A stretch of 64,000 nucleotides of DNA from JAUIET01 sp045105115. GTDB taxonomy: Bacteria > Pseudomonadota > Gammaproteobacteria > Pseudomonadales > JAUIET01. The DNA lies in assembly GCA_045105115.1 (NCBI GenBank), contig JBGCDE010000056.1, positions 1-64,000 of the forward strand. Reading direction: 5' to 3'. A program made the translations under genes and the position numbers. This document shows, one piece after another, positions 27,116 through 35,906 of the stretch. Every line of letters begins with the position of its first letter. The first letter of the stretch is position 1. Below the pieces are notes generated by a model. It made no database searches. It saw nothing but the letters and a program-made list of their open reading frames with translations, and was not told where the DNA came from.

Positions 27116-27564
27116 CAGCTTTCCAGTAAGAAGGTTACTGGCCCATCATTAATGAGGTGTACCTGCATGTTCGCACCAAATTCACCTGTAGCGACGGAAC
27201 CCAATTTGTTAAATACATATTCTGCCGCTTGTTGGTATAAATCTTCCGCCAGTGCAGGAGGTGCCGCTTTGCTGAAACTGGGCCGCAGACCACGACCGGT
27301 ATCAGCACACAGCGTAAACTGAGACACTAATAGCAACTCGCCACCGCTGGCGACCAGGTTAAGATTCATTTTCCCATTGTCGTCTGCGAAAATTCGATAA
27401 TCGAGACACTTTTGCATTAGCTTCTGCATAGTGTCGTGTGAGTCTCGCGCTTCCACCCCCAACAACACCAGCAGGCCAGCGCCTATCTGGCCAGTGGTTT
27501 GGACACCATCAGGGCGGCTTACATCAACTCGAGCTTCCTGCACACGCTGGATCAAGGCTTTCAT
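27115..27564 (-). CDS. dtd: D-aminoacyl-tRNA deacylase
   Basis: Dtd removes D-amino acids (D-Tyr and others) from tRNA. The 149 residues begin MKALIQRVQEARVDV and carry the active-site motifs SQFTLCAD and NDGPVTFLLES, close to the canonical SQFTL and NxGPVT. The smr gene follows with a one-base overlap; prolyl aminopeptidase lies 43 bp upstream. Confidence 0.96.
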   Translation of the reverse strand: MKALIQRVQEARVDVSRPDGVQTTGQIGAGLLVLLGVEARDSHDTMQKLMQKCLDYRIFADDNGKMNLNLVASGGELLLVSQFTLCADTGRGLRPSFSKAAPPALAEDLYQQAAEYVFNKLGSVATGEFGANMQVHLINDGPVTFLLES

Positions 27565-27607
27565 AGTCTAACTCTACAATCACTACGCTCAGCTTCAAGC
27601 CTTTGGA

Positions 27608-28573
27608 TTACACCGAGTAATCATCAGCGTAACGCATGGACATATCTCGCGTCGCACGAATCAAGGCGTCAACCGTGCCAGGTTCGGTGGCTGAATGGCC
27701 AGCATCTCGAACAATATTGAGTGACGCGTCGTGCCATACCTTGCTTAGCTCAAATGCGTTATCCAATGGGCAGATCATGTCGTAGCGTCCGTGCACAATC
27801 GTACCCGGTATACCATTCAAACGACTGGCTTCGCGCAGAATCTGATTAGGTTCCAGAAAGCCACGGTGCGCAAAGAAATGGGCTTCTATGCGCGCCATTG
27901 CCAGGGCGAGGTGTGGCTGGGAAAAAAATTCGACTGAACTGGCACTCGGTCTTAGCGTCGAGCATCTTGCTTCCCACAAGCACCACGCTTTTGCTGCCGC
28001 CATTCTAGCCAGCTCATTATTACTCACCAGACGCTTGTAATACGCGGCCAGTAAATCATCACGTTCAGCCTCAGGAATAGGCGCTATGAAATCCTCCCAG
28101 TAGTCTGGAAATACCAGGCTTGCCCCATGGCGATACAACCAGTCGATTTCATTTTTACGGCACAAAAATATTCCACGCAGAATCATGCCCAGCACATGCT
28201 CGGGATGTTTCTCGGCATACAGTAGCGACAAGGTAGAACCCCAACTGCCACCAAACAAAACCCAGCTCTTGATTTTTAGAGTGCGCCGAATCACTTCTAT
28301 ATCATCAAGCAGAGACTGTGTGTCGTTGTTCATCAACTCAGCATGTGGCGTTGATTTTCCAGCACCGCGTTGATCAAACAAAATGATTCTATATTTTTGC
28401 GGATCAAAGAAACGGCGGTGCTGAGGGGTACAACCGCTTCCAGGTCCGCCATGCACAAAAAGAACCGGTATGCCACGCGGGTTGCCTGATTCCTCTACAT
28501 AGATCTCGTGAGGTGGCGACACCTTAAGGTGTTGTCGGTGATAGGGCTTAATGTCAGGATAAAGTACCAGCAT
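27608..28573 (-). CDS. pip: prolyl aminopeptidase (proline iminopeptidase)
   Basis: This alpha/beta hydrolase of family S33 releases N-terminal proline. The 321 residues show the oxyanion-hole motif HGGPGSG, the nucleophile elbow GGSWGSTLSL, the acid in GRYDMICP and the terminal His in AGHSATEPG. There is no signal peptide, so it is cytoplasmic. It heads a minus-strand pip-dtd-smr run. Confidence 0.93.
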   Translation of the reverse strand: MLVLYPDIKPYHRQHLKVSPPHEIYVEESGNPRGIPVLFVHGGPGSGCTPQHRRFFDPQKYRIILFDQRGAGKSTPHAELMNNDTQSLLDDIEVIRRTLKIKSWVLFGGSWGSTLSLLYAEKHPEHVLGMILRGIFLCRKNEIDWLYRHGASLVFPDYWEDFIAPIPEAERDDLLAAYYKRLVSNNELARMAAAKAWCLWEARCSTLRPSASSVEFFSQPHLALAMARIEAHFFAHRGFLEPNQILREASRLNGIPGTIVHGRYDMICPLDNAFELSKVWHDASLNIVRDAGHSATEPGTVDALIRATRDMSMRYADDYSV

Positions 28574-28641
28574 TCCTTAACGATAAGCGATGGCATGCTG
28601 CTTTACTACCAGCGATCTTGCTACAAATCCCAATCAGTGAC

Positions 28642-29532
28642 TCAATCTGGGTAAAGCTGCAGCATTCTGTCTGGATAGTCGGTAATGATACCTGTTACAC
28701 CGAGGTCAATTATGCGGCGCATTTCTTGTTGGTCATTAATCGTCCATGGTAAAACATGCATACCTTGTGCAGCGGCATCCTCCACTCTTCCCTTAGTGAG
28801 TATTTCAATGCCATGACTGCTTGGCGGTATCTCCAGGGCATACGCTCTCGGGTGATAAAACCCCAGTAATCCCACCGTTTGATTCACAACAAATCCAACG
28901 GTCTCAGAGTAGCTTGTCGCTGTTGGAGTATTCGGGCAGGCCAATCGGAACGCATTGATGGATGAGGCGTGCTCTGAAGCAATCAAGACTCGCTGTTCAG
29001 CGCCTGCGCTTTTCACAAGCTCGCAGGTCGCCTCAGCGATTAATTCATCACTCTCTTTAATTTCTATATTCAAACGGTATTCGGGAAACTCTTCCAGCAC
29101 CTGTGACAGCTTGGGAATCTGAATACCATCGCCTTGATAGGGCGGAATGCTACCTTCAACACCTTGCCCTTCGGGTAGCCAGTGATAAGCAGCATCGAGT
29201 TGTGACAGCTGCGCGTAGGTCATTTCAGCTACCGCGCCACTGCCATTGGTTGTACGGTCTACCGTGTCATCGTGCATTAGCACCAACTGATCATCGAGAG
29301 TTTGCCGTACGTCGAATTCCAGAACGTCTACACCCAGGCGCGACGCGTGGCGAAACGCGATCAAGGTATTTTCAGGTCGCAGGCCGGCACCGCCACGATG
29401 CGCAATCACCAACGGGCGATCGCGCTCAAAGTAAGGATGGTCAGGCAATGTTTGCTTACTGGTAGCGCGTAAAGACAAAATAACCACCACCATCAATATA
29501 ACCAGTACCCAACCGCGGGTTGCTCTGTTCAT
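28642..29532 (-). CDS. glycerophosphodiester phosphodiesterase
   Basis: The 296-residue enzyme has an N-terminal membrane anchor or uncleaved signal (WVLVILMVVVILSLRA) and a GDPD TIM barrel with VIAHRGGAGLRPENTLIAF, MHDDTVDRTTNG and NIEIKE, holding the catalytic histidines and metal-binding Glu/Asp residues. It should hydrolyse glycerophosphodiesters to glycerol-3-phosphate plus alcohol on the periplasmic face. It starts 6 bp after the MMPL stop, so the two are co-transcribed. Confidence 0.9.
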   Translation of the reverse strand: MNRATRGWVLVILMVVVILSLRATSKQTLPDHPYFERDRPLVIAHRGGAGLRPENTLIAFRHASRLGVDVLEFDVRQTLDDQLVLMHDDTVDRTTNGSGAVAEMTYAQLSQLDAAYHWLPEGQGVEGSIPPYQGDGIQIPKLSQVLEEFPEYRLNIEIKESDELIAEATCELVKSAGAEQRVLIASEHASSINAFRLACPNTPTATSYSETVGFVVNQTVGLLGFYHPRAYALEIPPSSHGIEILTKGRVEDAAAQGMHVLPWTINDQQEMRRIIDLGVTGIITDYPDRMLQLYPD

Positions 29533-29538
29533 TTTACC

Positions 29539-31971
29539 TTACGCCAGCGACGCCTCCCGATTATTCATATCACTATCAGCAAGCAATTCAAACTCAGGAC
29601 CAAACGCTTTGAATCGAATCAACAATACCGGCAGCAGGAACAGGTCAGCCAACAAAGCCATGCATATCGCACTGATAAGCAAACTTCCAAAACTGGCCAT
29701 GGTCGCCATATCTGAAGAAAAATGGGTTGAGAATGAAACCACTAAAATGATAGTGGTAATCACCAAGGCATGCCCAACACCGCCTATCGCTTGCCGTAAC
29801 GCCTGCTGGTAATTTCCACAGCGAAAAAACTCCTGTCGCATCCGGCTGACCAGATGCACTGTGTCATCAACCGCAATGCCTATCGCAATGGTTGCGATCA
29901 TCATCCGGATGTAATCCAGATTGATTCCTGCAAAGCCCATATACCCCATTGTTAGAAGTATCGGCGCCAGGTTTGGAATCATCGCCAGCGCACCTACTTT
30001 TAGCGAGCGAAAGATTATACACATCAACATGAATATCATTACGAAGACTAGCAAATAGCCTTTAGTGAAACTTGTGAATATATAATCTGCCAGTTTTACC
30101 CACAGCAAACCGACACCGCTTGGCTCTACTCTCAACCCGGCGTCGCTTGTATTGAACTCCGTGTCTACGTAGTCAGTAAGCACATCGAACAATTCACGAA
30201 CTTTTTGAGAGCCCACCATAGCCACTCGCAAATCAACAACGGCTCTCGAAAAATCACTGGTCATGTATTTTTCAAGTTGGTCGCCGCCCGATAATTCGTA
30301 CATCAGTAAATACTGAGCAACTAAATCGCGATTATCTGGCAAACGATAGTACTCAGGATCATCACCATGAAATGTTTGATTCAAGTCTTTAAGAATATCA
30401 ACGATTGACAGCGACTTATGCACTAAAGGTTGTTGGTCGGCAAACTCCTGAAAGCGCTCCAGTGCTGCCAAGTATTCCGGCGATTTCATACCGTCTTGTT
30501 CGGATTCGAAGACAAACACCAAACTGAGCATACCGCCCATAGTGTCTTCTGCGAATTCGGTATGCTGGCGAATTTGCATGTGCGGCTTGAAATCGGTGAT
30601 GAAATTGAAATCAATGCGCAGTTTACTCACGCCAATCAGCCCGGTGACTATTAAGCCAGCCGACAGCAGTATGATCAGTCCCGGTCGCTTCAGATCTACT
30701 TTGACGACCCAATCCAGAACCTTGTTAAGCCATTGCTGCTGCAGAGTCCACTGCCTTGGCTTATCTCCCCCAAATGAAAGCAGACTCAGCAATAAAGTGG
30801 CCGTTAGAAAGAACGTGCATAAAACACCGAAGGCGCCATAGAGAGATAAATTCGCAATACCTTTCAAGTCAGAAACTGCCATGGCCATAAAACCAACCGC
30901 GGTTGATAGCGCAGCGAGAAGACAAGGATTACCGACTAGCTCCATGGTTTCTCTAAGCGCATCTCGCCGACAAAGACCATGCGACCTCGCTAAATGAAAC
31001 TCCGACAGCAGGTGCACAGCCTGCGCCACACCAATAGCGATTAGCAAATTGGGCACCATCGCAAACAACATATCAATGTCCCAGCCTATCAGCGCCATAA
31101 AGGCTACCGTCATGGTCATCGCTACCAATACGACCAGCAAAGGGCCTAGCAAGGATAAAACACCACCACGGATTAATACCAAACCAAGTACCATGATAAT
31201 GATCACGCTAATGCCCATTTGCGAAACAGGCTCAGAAAACGCTATTTCGTTATAGACGGTGTTGAGCTCAACATCGCCAATATTGTAAAAGTCGATGTCT
31301 TGATATTCTGGTCGGCTGAGCAAGTCTTGTATCGCGTGGCCGCTCACTTGCGGGTACAAGTTCTGCAATCCATCACCACCTTCAGGGTCATAGCGAACCA
31401 TGTCGGGCGGGTCTGTGGCGGCCCGGGTCATTTCGATCACAATCGCAGCGTGCTTGCCTTCCGGCGAGACGATGTTGTTCAGATAAATATCTTTGCTAAG
31501 TATCAGATCTCTGAGCTCAAGCATTTCTTGTTGGCTTTCAGGGAAATCATGCAAAATTTCGTGCACCTGAATATCATCACCGTCAGATTGCATGAACTCG
31601 GCAGAGCTTAGGCTCAACACATCATTTACAAACGGTACTTCCGTTTCAAGCGCCCGACTGAGTTGTGCGATAGTGCGCATGACTTCGATGTCAAAAACAC
31701 CGTGTTCTTTTTCAGGCACTGAATACAACAGGAACGCAATTTCGTCAGATCCAAAATCTTCACGATAATCGTAATAGTGTTGATACGTTGGGTCGTCTTG
31801 ATCAAAGAACGCATCCAGCGAAGAGTCACTACCAACGCCGCTAGCCACCCATGCAGACAGCGCTGCAATAAATAGAGAGGCCAACAGTACAGGCCACCGA
31901 TTGTCGTGTACCCACACGGCAAAGTTGCCAAACGCATGCGAAGAACGTGCGAGATAATCTCTTGGCGCCAT
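29539..31971 (-). CDS. RND-superfamily (MMPL) transporter
   Basis: The 810-residue protein has the two-fold RND layout: a first transmembrane helix, a large periplasmic domain (DSSLDAFFDQDDPTYQHYYDY), about six helices including the GxxxD-like LIAIGVAQAVHLLSEF, then a repeat with IAIGIAVDDTVHLVSRM. MMPL/HpnN-type members move lipids or hydrophobic molecules. No membrane-fusion or outer-membrane partner is adjacent; the neighbour is a glycerophosphodiesterase, which hints at lipids. The substrate is unknown. Confidence 0.85.
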   Translation of the reverse strand: MAPRDYLARSSHAFGNFAVWVHDNRWPVLLASLFIAALSAWVASGVGSDSSLDAFFDQDDPTYQHYYDYREDFGSDEIAFLLYSVPEKEHGVFDIEVMRTIAQLSRALETEVPFVNDVLSLSSAEFMQSDGDDIQVHEILHDFPESQQEMLELRDLILSKDIYLNNIVSPEGKHAAIVIEMTRAATDPPDMVRYDPEGGDGLQNLYPQVSGHAIQDLLSRPEYQDIDFYNIGDVELNTVYNEIAFSEPVSQMGISVIIIMVLGLVLIRGGVLSLLGPLLVVLVAMTMTVAFMALIGWDIDMLFAMVPNLLIAIGVAQAVHLLSEFHLARSHGLCRRDALRETMELVGNPCLLAALSTAVGFMAMAVSDLKGIANLSLYGAFGVLCTFFLTATLLLSLLSFGGDKPRQWTLQQQWLNKVLDWVVKVDLKRPGLIILLSAGLIVTGLIGVSKLRIDFNFITDFKPHMQIRQHTEFAEDTMGGMLSLVFVFESEQDGMKSPEYLAALERFQEFADQQPLVHKSLSIVDILKDLNQTFHGDDPEYYRLPDNRDLVAQYLLMYELSGGDQLEKYMTSDFSRAVVDLRVAMVGSQKVRELFDVLTDYVDTEFNTSDAGLRVEPSGVGLLWVKLADYIFTSFTKGYLLVFVMIFMLMCIIFRSLKVGALAMIPNLAPILLTMGYMGFAGINLDYIRMMIATIAIGIAVDDTVHLVSRMRQEFFRCGNYQQALRQAIGGVGHALVITTIILVVSFSTHFSSDMATMASFGSLLISAICMALLADLFLLPVLLIRFKAFGPEFELLADSDMNNREASLA

Positions 31972-32029
31972 AAGCTGAATTCCTTAAACGATAGGGACTA
32001 GTGTATCGGCTGTAGTCACAGAGTCCCGC

Positions 32030-32224
32030 TTACAGTGCCTTCACTTTGAATTTGCCACAACGCTCACACTCGTAGCGGGTTACCAACTTGCCCTTTTTCG
32101 AATCGAATACTTGCTTATCAACAATTCGCCACTTGTGATGACCATTGCCACACAAAGTGTTGCCTTTGGCCTTTTTTGATTGGGCAGCACTGCGCTTTTT
32201 GTCGAACGAAATAATATCAGCCAT
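32030..32224 (-). CDS. 64-residue zinc-ribbon-like protein of unknown function
   Basis: The ATG at 32224 is preceded by AGGGA at good spacing; an in-frame ATG at 32287 would overlap the glycosylase gene. The product is 64 residues with MADIISFDKK, a basic region, then CGNGHH (Cys25, His29, His30) and YECERCGKFK (Cys53, Cys56), consistent with one bound metal ion. It lies 32 bp after the AlkA-like gene and 58 bp before the MMPL gene. I recognise it only as a conserved small basic protein; RNA or DNA binding is a guess from charge. Confidence 0.75.
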   Translation of the reverse strand: MADIISFDKKRSAAQSKKAKGNTLCGNGHHKWRIVDKQVFDSKKGKLVTRYECERCGKFKVKAL

Positions 32225-32256
32225 CGAGCTTTCCCTGCTAAAACTGCATTGCCATC

Positions 32257-32892
32257 TTAAGCCGGTGCGCCGCGATAGTAATGCCAAAGAAACAAACTGC
32301 CCGCTGTTCTCCGTGGCGCCCAGTGCTCCACCAACTGTCTGGCTTGCTTGCCGCTGGGTTTCTCTGCCAGGCCTTTCAATCGCTGTAAGGCAATTTGCAA
32401 AGCCAGATCATCCGCCGCAAACACATCCGCGCGCTGCAGAGAAAACATCAAATAGATCTCGGCACTCCACGGCCCAAATCCACGCAATCCAACAATTTGC
32501 TGCAGCACCTGCTCATCACTCATTTCGGGAAGCTCGTCGGGATTGAACTCTTTGTTCAAAATAGCGTGCGCCAAACCTTGGGCGTATTCCACTTTGCGAC
32601 CCGACAGGCCAGCGCCACGCAACACTTCCGGTTTACAACCAGCGACTTTTTTCGGCGTCATCTTCGGTAGAGTCGTACATACCTTTTGCCAAATACTGGC
32701 GGCAGCTTCCGTAGAAACCTGCTGGCTGACAATGATCGACAAAAAGGTCTCAAAGCCAGTATCTCGAAGCCTCGGTTCCGGGTAGCCCACCTCTTCCACT
32801 GCGCGCGCAACATCTCGGTCTGAAGCCGCAATCGCATCGATATGGCGCTTTAATTTGCGCTTCTGATTACGGTATTCGGTACTCTGTGCCAT
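32257..32892 (-). CDS. AlkA-like DNA-3-methyladenine glycosylase (HhH-GPD)
   Basis: The 211-residue product has the helix-hairpin-helix LRGFGPWSAE at 136-145 and the catalytic aspartate region FAADDLAL (Asp161/162) of AlkA-type glycosylases. SIIVSQQVSTEAA is the conserved DNA-contact helix. It lacks the N-terminal beta domain of E. coli AlkA (282 residues), like compact family members. It should excise alkylated purines and initiate base-excision repair. Confidence 0.88.
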   Translation of the reverse strand: MAQSTEYRNQKRKLKRHIDAIAASDRDVARAVEEVGYPEPRLRDTGFETFLSIIVSQQVSTEAAASIWQKVCTTLPKMTPKKVAGCKPEVLRGAGLSGRKVEYAQGLAHAILNKEFNPDELPEMSDEQVLQQIVGLRGFGPWSAEIYLMFSLQRADVFAADDLALQIALQRLKGLAEKPSGKQARQLVEHWAPRRTAGSLFLWHYYRGAPA

Positions 32893-33004
32893 TAAGTCTT
32901 AACCGGCCGTTCGTCGGTCCTTTTATCGATTCAGAGGCCAACTAGTGAACAATAAATGTGCTGTTCGAAATTTGAACTACACTGAAATTTAGAAGCAGAA
33001 ATAA

Positions 33005-33030
33005 GCACCGAGGAACATTTTCCGAGGTGC
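33005..33030 (+). other. hairpin with tandem G-A internal loop upstream of the PAP2 gene
   Basis: GCACC-GA-GGAA-catt-TTCC-GA-GGTGC can fold with five outer pairs, a symmetric GA/GA mismatch and four inner pairs. It lies in the 196-bp divergent spacer between the glycosylase and PAP2 genes, 59 nt before the latter's ATG. No function is known. Confidence 0.4.
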
Positions 33031-33046
33031 CTGCAAATATTAACCG

Positions 33047-33070
33047 CTTTGACATACGAATGTCATAAAG
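33047..33070. promoter_or_regulatory. dyad TGACAT-acga-ATGTCA before the PAP2 gene
   Basis: A perfect 6-4-6 dyad at 33050-33065 extends imperfectly to CTTT/AAAG with one bulged T. It contains a TTGACA that could serve as a -35 box, though no good -10 follows at 17 bp. A regulator site or promoter are both possible. Confidence 0.35.
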
Positions 33071-33088
33071 CAGGGCCATAGTCGTAAC

Positions 33089-33631
33089 ATGGGATTAGCA
33101 AACACCACTTTATTCAAGACGATCCACGACTGGGACGTGGACGTGTTCCAGCGTTGGCAGCGACGCGCCCACCGGGCCCAAATCATGCGGGTTGCACGCA
33201 AGGTGTCGTTAACCGCTGATGGTTGGCCTTATGTGCTGTTCGCCTTCGTGTACTATCTCGTTGAACCAGTACAAGGCGCTGTATTTGCCACCGCGCTAGC
33301 CTGGGCATTGCTGCTAGAGCGCAGCTGCTACTTCGTTATGAAAAACAGCTTTCGGCGCAAACGACCCCCGGCGGCGCTGCCAAACTTCACCAGCTTTATT
33401 GTCGCCTCAGACGAGTTCAGCTTTCCATCCGGCCACACGTCGGGCGCTTTCCTGTTCGCAAGCTGTCTGGTACTGGTATTCGGCCCAATGTTCATGATTA
33501 CCTATGTTTGGGCAGGCCTGGTAGCACTGTCTCGAATCAGCCTTGGGGTGCACTTCCCCACTGATACGGCAATGGGCGCTCTGATGGGCAGCAGTATTGC
33601 GCTTCTTAGTTATTACTACTTGGTGATCTAA
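33089..33631 (+). CDS. PAP2-family membrane phosphatase
   Basis: The 180-residue integral membrane protein carries all three PAP2 motifs: K85-x6-R92-P93 (KNSFRRKRP), PSGHTS at 113-118, and SRISLGVHFPTD with Arg149, His155 and Asp159. It has about five hydrophobic helices. Family members dephosphorylate phosphatidate, PGP or undecaprenyl pyrophosphate at the periplasmic face; which one applies here is not clear. A palindromic element starts 57 nt after its stop. Confidence 0.9.
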   Translation: MGLANTTLFKTIHDWDVDVFQRWQRRAHRAQIMRVARKVSLTADGWPYVLFAFVYYLVEPVQGAVFATALAWALLLERSCYFVMKNSFRRKRPPAALPNFTSFIVASDEFSFPSGHTSGAFLFASCLVLVFGPMFMITYVWAGLVALSRISLGVHFPTDTAMGALMGSSIALLSYYYLVI

Positions 33632-33688
33632 GACAGGGTAGTGATTTCATTAATCTCGACGCAATCTTGCGTGGTCAACAGGTCCGGC

Positions 33689-33794
33689 TTTAAATCGTGT
33701 ATTGGCTAGCGAGACACGCCGTAAACCCATCCATGGGGGCTTGTGTTCGAGGTCCCTCTCTCACACAGTCTCGCTAACCAATACACGATTTAAA
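33689..33794 (+). repeat. palindromic element copy B
   Basis: Arms 33689-33714 and 33769-33794 pair at 25 of 26 positions; the centre 33715-33768 is 54 nt and begins CACGCCGT. The stem sequence differs from copy A except for a shared TATT(A/G)GCTAGC stretch. It lies in sense orientation after the PAP2 stop. Confidence 0.85.
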
Positions 33795-33873
33795 TCCTCT
33801 GTGCTATATCTCACCATCAGTTCGCCCAAATCTTTACGCGCTTTCAAAGCAAGTGCATATTGGCACTGAGGCT

Positions 33874-33979
33874 TCGGATTGAGTGTTTGACTGGCGGGAC
33901 TGTTTGAGACAGGATGTCGAAAATCAAGCCCCCATGGATGGGTCCACGGCGTGTCCCGACAGTCAAACACTCAAGTCGG
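33874..33979 (-). repeat. palindromic element copy C, reverse orientation
   Basis: Arms 33874-33899 and 33954-33979 pair at 22 of 26 positions. The 54-nt centre 33900-33953 matches the other copies on the minus strand (CACGCCGT read from 33953 down). It faces copy B across 79 nt. The 489-bp gap 33632-34120 holds copies B and C, then an AT-rich promoter region. Confidence 0.85.
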
Positions 33980-34080
33980 AGCCGGTCCTGGACGCCAGAT
34001 TTACACCACGGCTTCTGCCCAACACATCGTAAACAAACGCTAAACACACCAAGGCACGCGAGTTTCCACCCTTTTGCGTT

Positions 34081-34086
34081 TATAAT
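34081..34086 (+). promoter_or_regulatory. -10 box for the M48 peptidase gene
   Basis: A perfect TATAAT sits 34 nt before the GTG start at 34121. The -35 region is weak (no TTGACA-like hexamer at 16-18 bp). The transcript would begin near 34093, downstream of palindromic copy C. Confidence 0.45.
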
Positions 34087-34120
34087 TTGGCCCGACCCCA
34101 AGAAATGCATGGAGACACGC

Positions 34121-35686
34121 GTGCTTATTCTCAAACGATCACTCGCACTACTTGTTATCACCGGCCTGCTGGCAGCATGTGGTGTTAACCCTGTTACCGG
34201 CGACCGCGAAATACAGTGGATCTCTACCGCCCAGGAAATCGAAATTGGCAAGCAGAATTACCTGCCTGCTCGCCAGGTGCAAGGTGGCGATTATGTGGTT
34301 GATAAAGATATCTCACGCTACGTGTCAGGTGTGATGGAAAGAGTCGCGGAAGCGTCGGTGAAGGTGAATGCCGATCAAAACCGAAAACTGCCCTACGAAA
34401 TTGAAGTAATCAATAGTTCGGTGCCCAATGCCTGGGCCATGCCTGGCGGCAAAATGGCGATTAACCGCGGTCTGTTAACTGAGTTAAACAGCGAAGCTGA
34501 GCTAGCCGCCGTACTGGGCCATGAGCTAGTGCATGCCGCAGCAAGACACGGCGCAAAAGCGCAAGAACGCGGTATGTTGATGCAAGGTGGTTTACTTGCC
34601 ACTCAAATCGCCGCCTCTGGCAGTCGTTACGGAAACTTGATTGCAGGTGGCGCCATGGTGAGCGCGCAATTGGTTAGCACTAAATACGGTAGAAGCGCTG
34701 AGCTGCAGTCCGATCTGTATGGTATGCGGTATATGGTGGAGGCAGGTTACAACCCACAGGCAGCCGTCGACTTACAGCAGACATTCGTGCGATTGTCAGA
34801 AGGGCGACAAACCAACTGGCTTGACGGTCTGTTTGCGTCTCACCCTCCTTCTGCAGAACGTGTGGCGCGAAACCGCGATACCGCAGCTGAACTCGGCGGC
34901 AGTGATTTGGAGTATGGTCGCGAAAAATACAAACGCGCTATTGCAAGTTTGATTCGGGACCAGGAAGCGTACGCCGCGCATGACGAGGCGCTTAAGGCCG
35001 CTGGTAAAGACAAAGACTTTAAAACGGCCAAAACTCTAGTAGCTAAAGCTATTCGGCTACAACCCAAAGAGCCAAAGTTTTATGGGCTGAAGGGTGATAT
35101 TGCTATGAACGATAAGCATTTCAAAACCGCCGTTACAAATTACGACAAGGCGATCAATCTGTATCCGGAGTATTTCGCGTTTTACCTAAACAAAGGCTAC
35201 GCCAAGCAAGAGCTGGGTGACAAAAGCGGCGCCAAACTGGCGTTTGAAAAAAGTAATTCGATAGTACCTACTCCCAACGCACAGAAAGCACTCGGCGATC
35301 TGGCCTTGGCTTCCGGCGACCAAAGTACGGCACTGAAATATTTCTCTTCAGCGGCGCGCTCAAATTCGCCGGTTGGTAAGCAAGCACTGTCATCAATGGC
35401 TCGTCTCGATTTGCCCCAAAATCCAGATAAGTACATCAAGACCCGCCTGGCTCTCAACAATGACGGCAAAGTTATTGTTCAAGTACAAAACCAGGCACCT
35501 GTAGCTGTTAAGAACGTGCAAGTGATCACCGCGTATTTTGATGGCTCGGGCAATCAAGTGAGCCGTACCCAAACTTTGTCCGTGCGCGGAACGCTGGCGG
35601 CAGGAGCAGCCACCACTATCACAACCAGAATTACTGAAGGTAATGGCTTGCGAGCGCAAGTCAGCAAAGCCACCGTTGCTGAGTAG
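34121..35686 (+). CDS. M48 metalloprotease lipoprotein with TPR repeats (BepA-like)
   Basis: I place the start at GTG 34121 because GGAG lies 6 nt before it; an ATG at 34109 is possible. The 521-residue product has a lipoprotein signal (LALLVITGLLAAC), the zinc motif HELVH at residues 134-138 and a downstream ELQSDLYG glutamate, then TPR-like repeats (FKTAVTNYDKAINLYPEYFAFY). M48/TPR proteins of this kind act in the periplasm in outer-membrane protein quality control. A C-terminal beta-like domain (KVIVQVQNQAPVAVKNVQVI) is an addition not typical of BepA. The ORF can be read further upstream through palindromic copy C, which I reject. Confidence 0.88.
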   Translation: MLILKRSLALLVITGLLAACGVNPVTGDREIQWISTAQEIEIGKQNYLPARQVQGGDYVVDKDISRYVSGVMERVAEASVKVNADQNRKLPYEIEVINSSVPNAWAMPGGKMAINRGLLTELNSEAELAAVLGHELVHAAARHGAKAQERGMLMQGGLLATQIAASGSRYGNLIAGGAMVSAQLVSTKYGRSAELQSDLYGMRYMVEAGYNPQAAVDLQQTFVRLSEGRQTNWLDGLFASHPPSAERVARNRDTAAELGGSDLEYGREKYKRAIASLIRDQEAYAAHDEALKAAGKDKDFKTAKTLVAKAIRLQPKEPKFYGLKGDIAMNDKHFKTAVTNYDKAINLYPEYFAFYLNKGYAKQELGDKSGAKLAFEKSNSIVPTPNAQKALGDLALASGDQSTALKYFSSAARSNSPVGKQALSSMARLDLPQNPDKYIKTRLALNNDGKVIVQVQNQAPVAVKNVQVITAYFDGSGNQVSRTQTLSVRGTLAAGAATTITTRITEGNGLRAQVSKATVAE

Positions 35687-35714
35687 ATCAGCAGTCAATT
35701 TGTAACAGACGCAT

Positions 35715-35753
35715 AAACTGTTAACCAGTGCGTGTATACGCACTGGCCAGTTT
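35715..35753 (+). other. strong hairpin between M48 and OmpA genes
   Basis: CCAGTGCGT/ACGCACTGG (9 bp, loop GTAT, 35725-35746) is enclosed by AAACTG/CAGTTT. It follows the M48 stop by 28 nt. No U-tract follows, so it may be an mRNA-end stabiliser or an attenuating hairpin rather than a factor-independent terminator. Confidence 0.5.
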
Positions 35754-35906
35754 CCAGCCAAAGACTACCCTCAAACATTCAGCTTCAATTCAGCTGTAGA
35801 CGACTATTATTTAGCTATCGACTCACCATCGAAGGCTTAATAGCAATGGGGCCATTGATCTTCGATGAGCACCGGAACCCACTCAACCCCACATTGGGAG
35901 CGAATT

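Noticed and set aside
33914..34108. Upstream extension of the M48 protease ORF
   Set aside because: It lies inside palindromic copy C, and the signal peptide with GGAG-supported start lies downstream.
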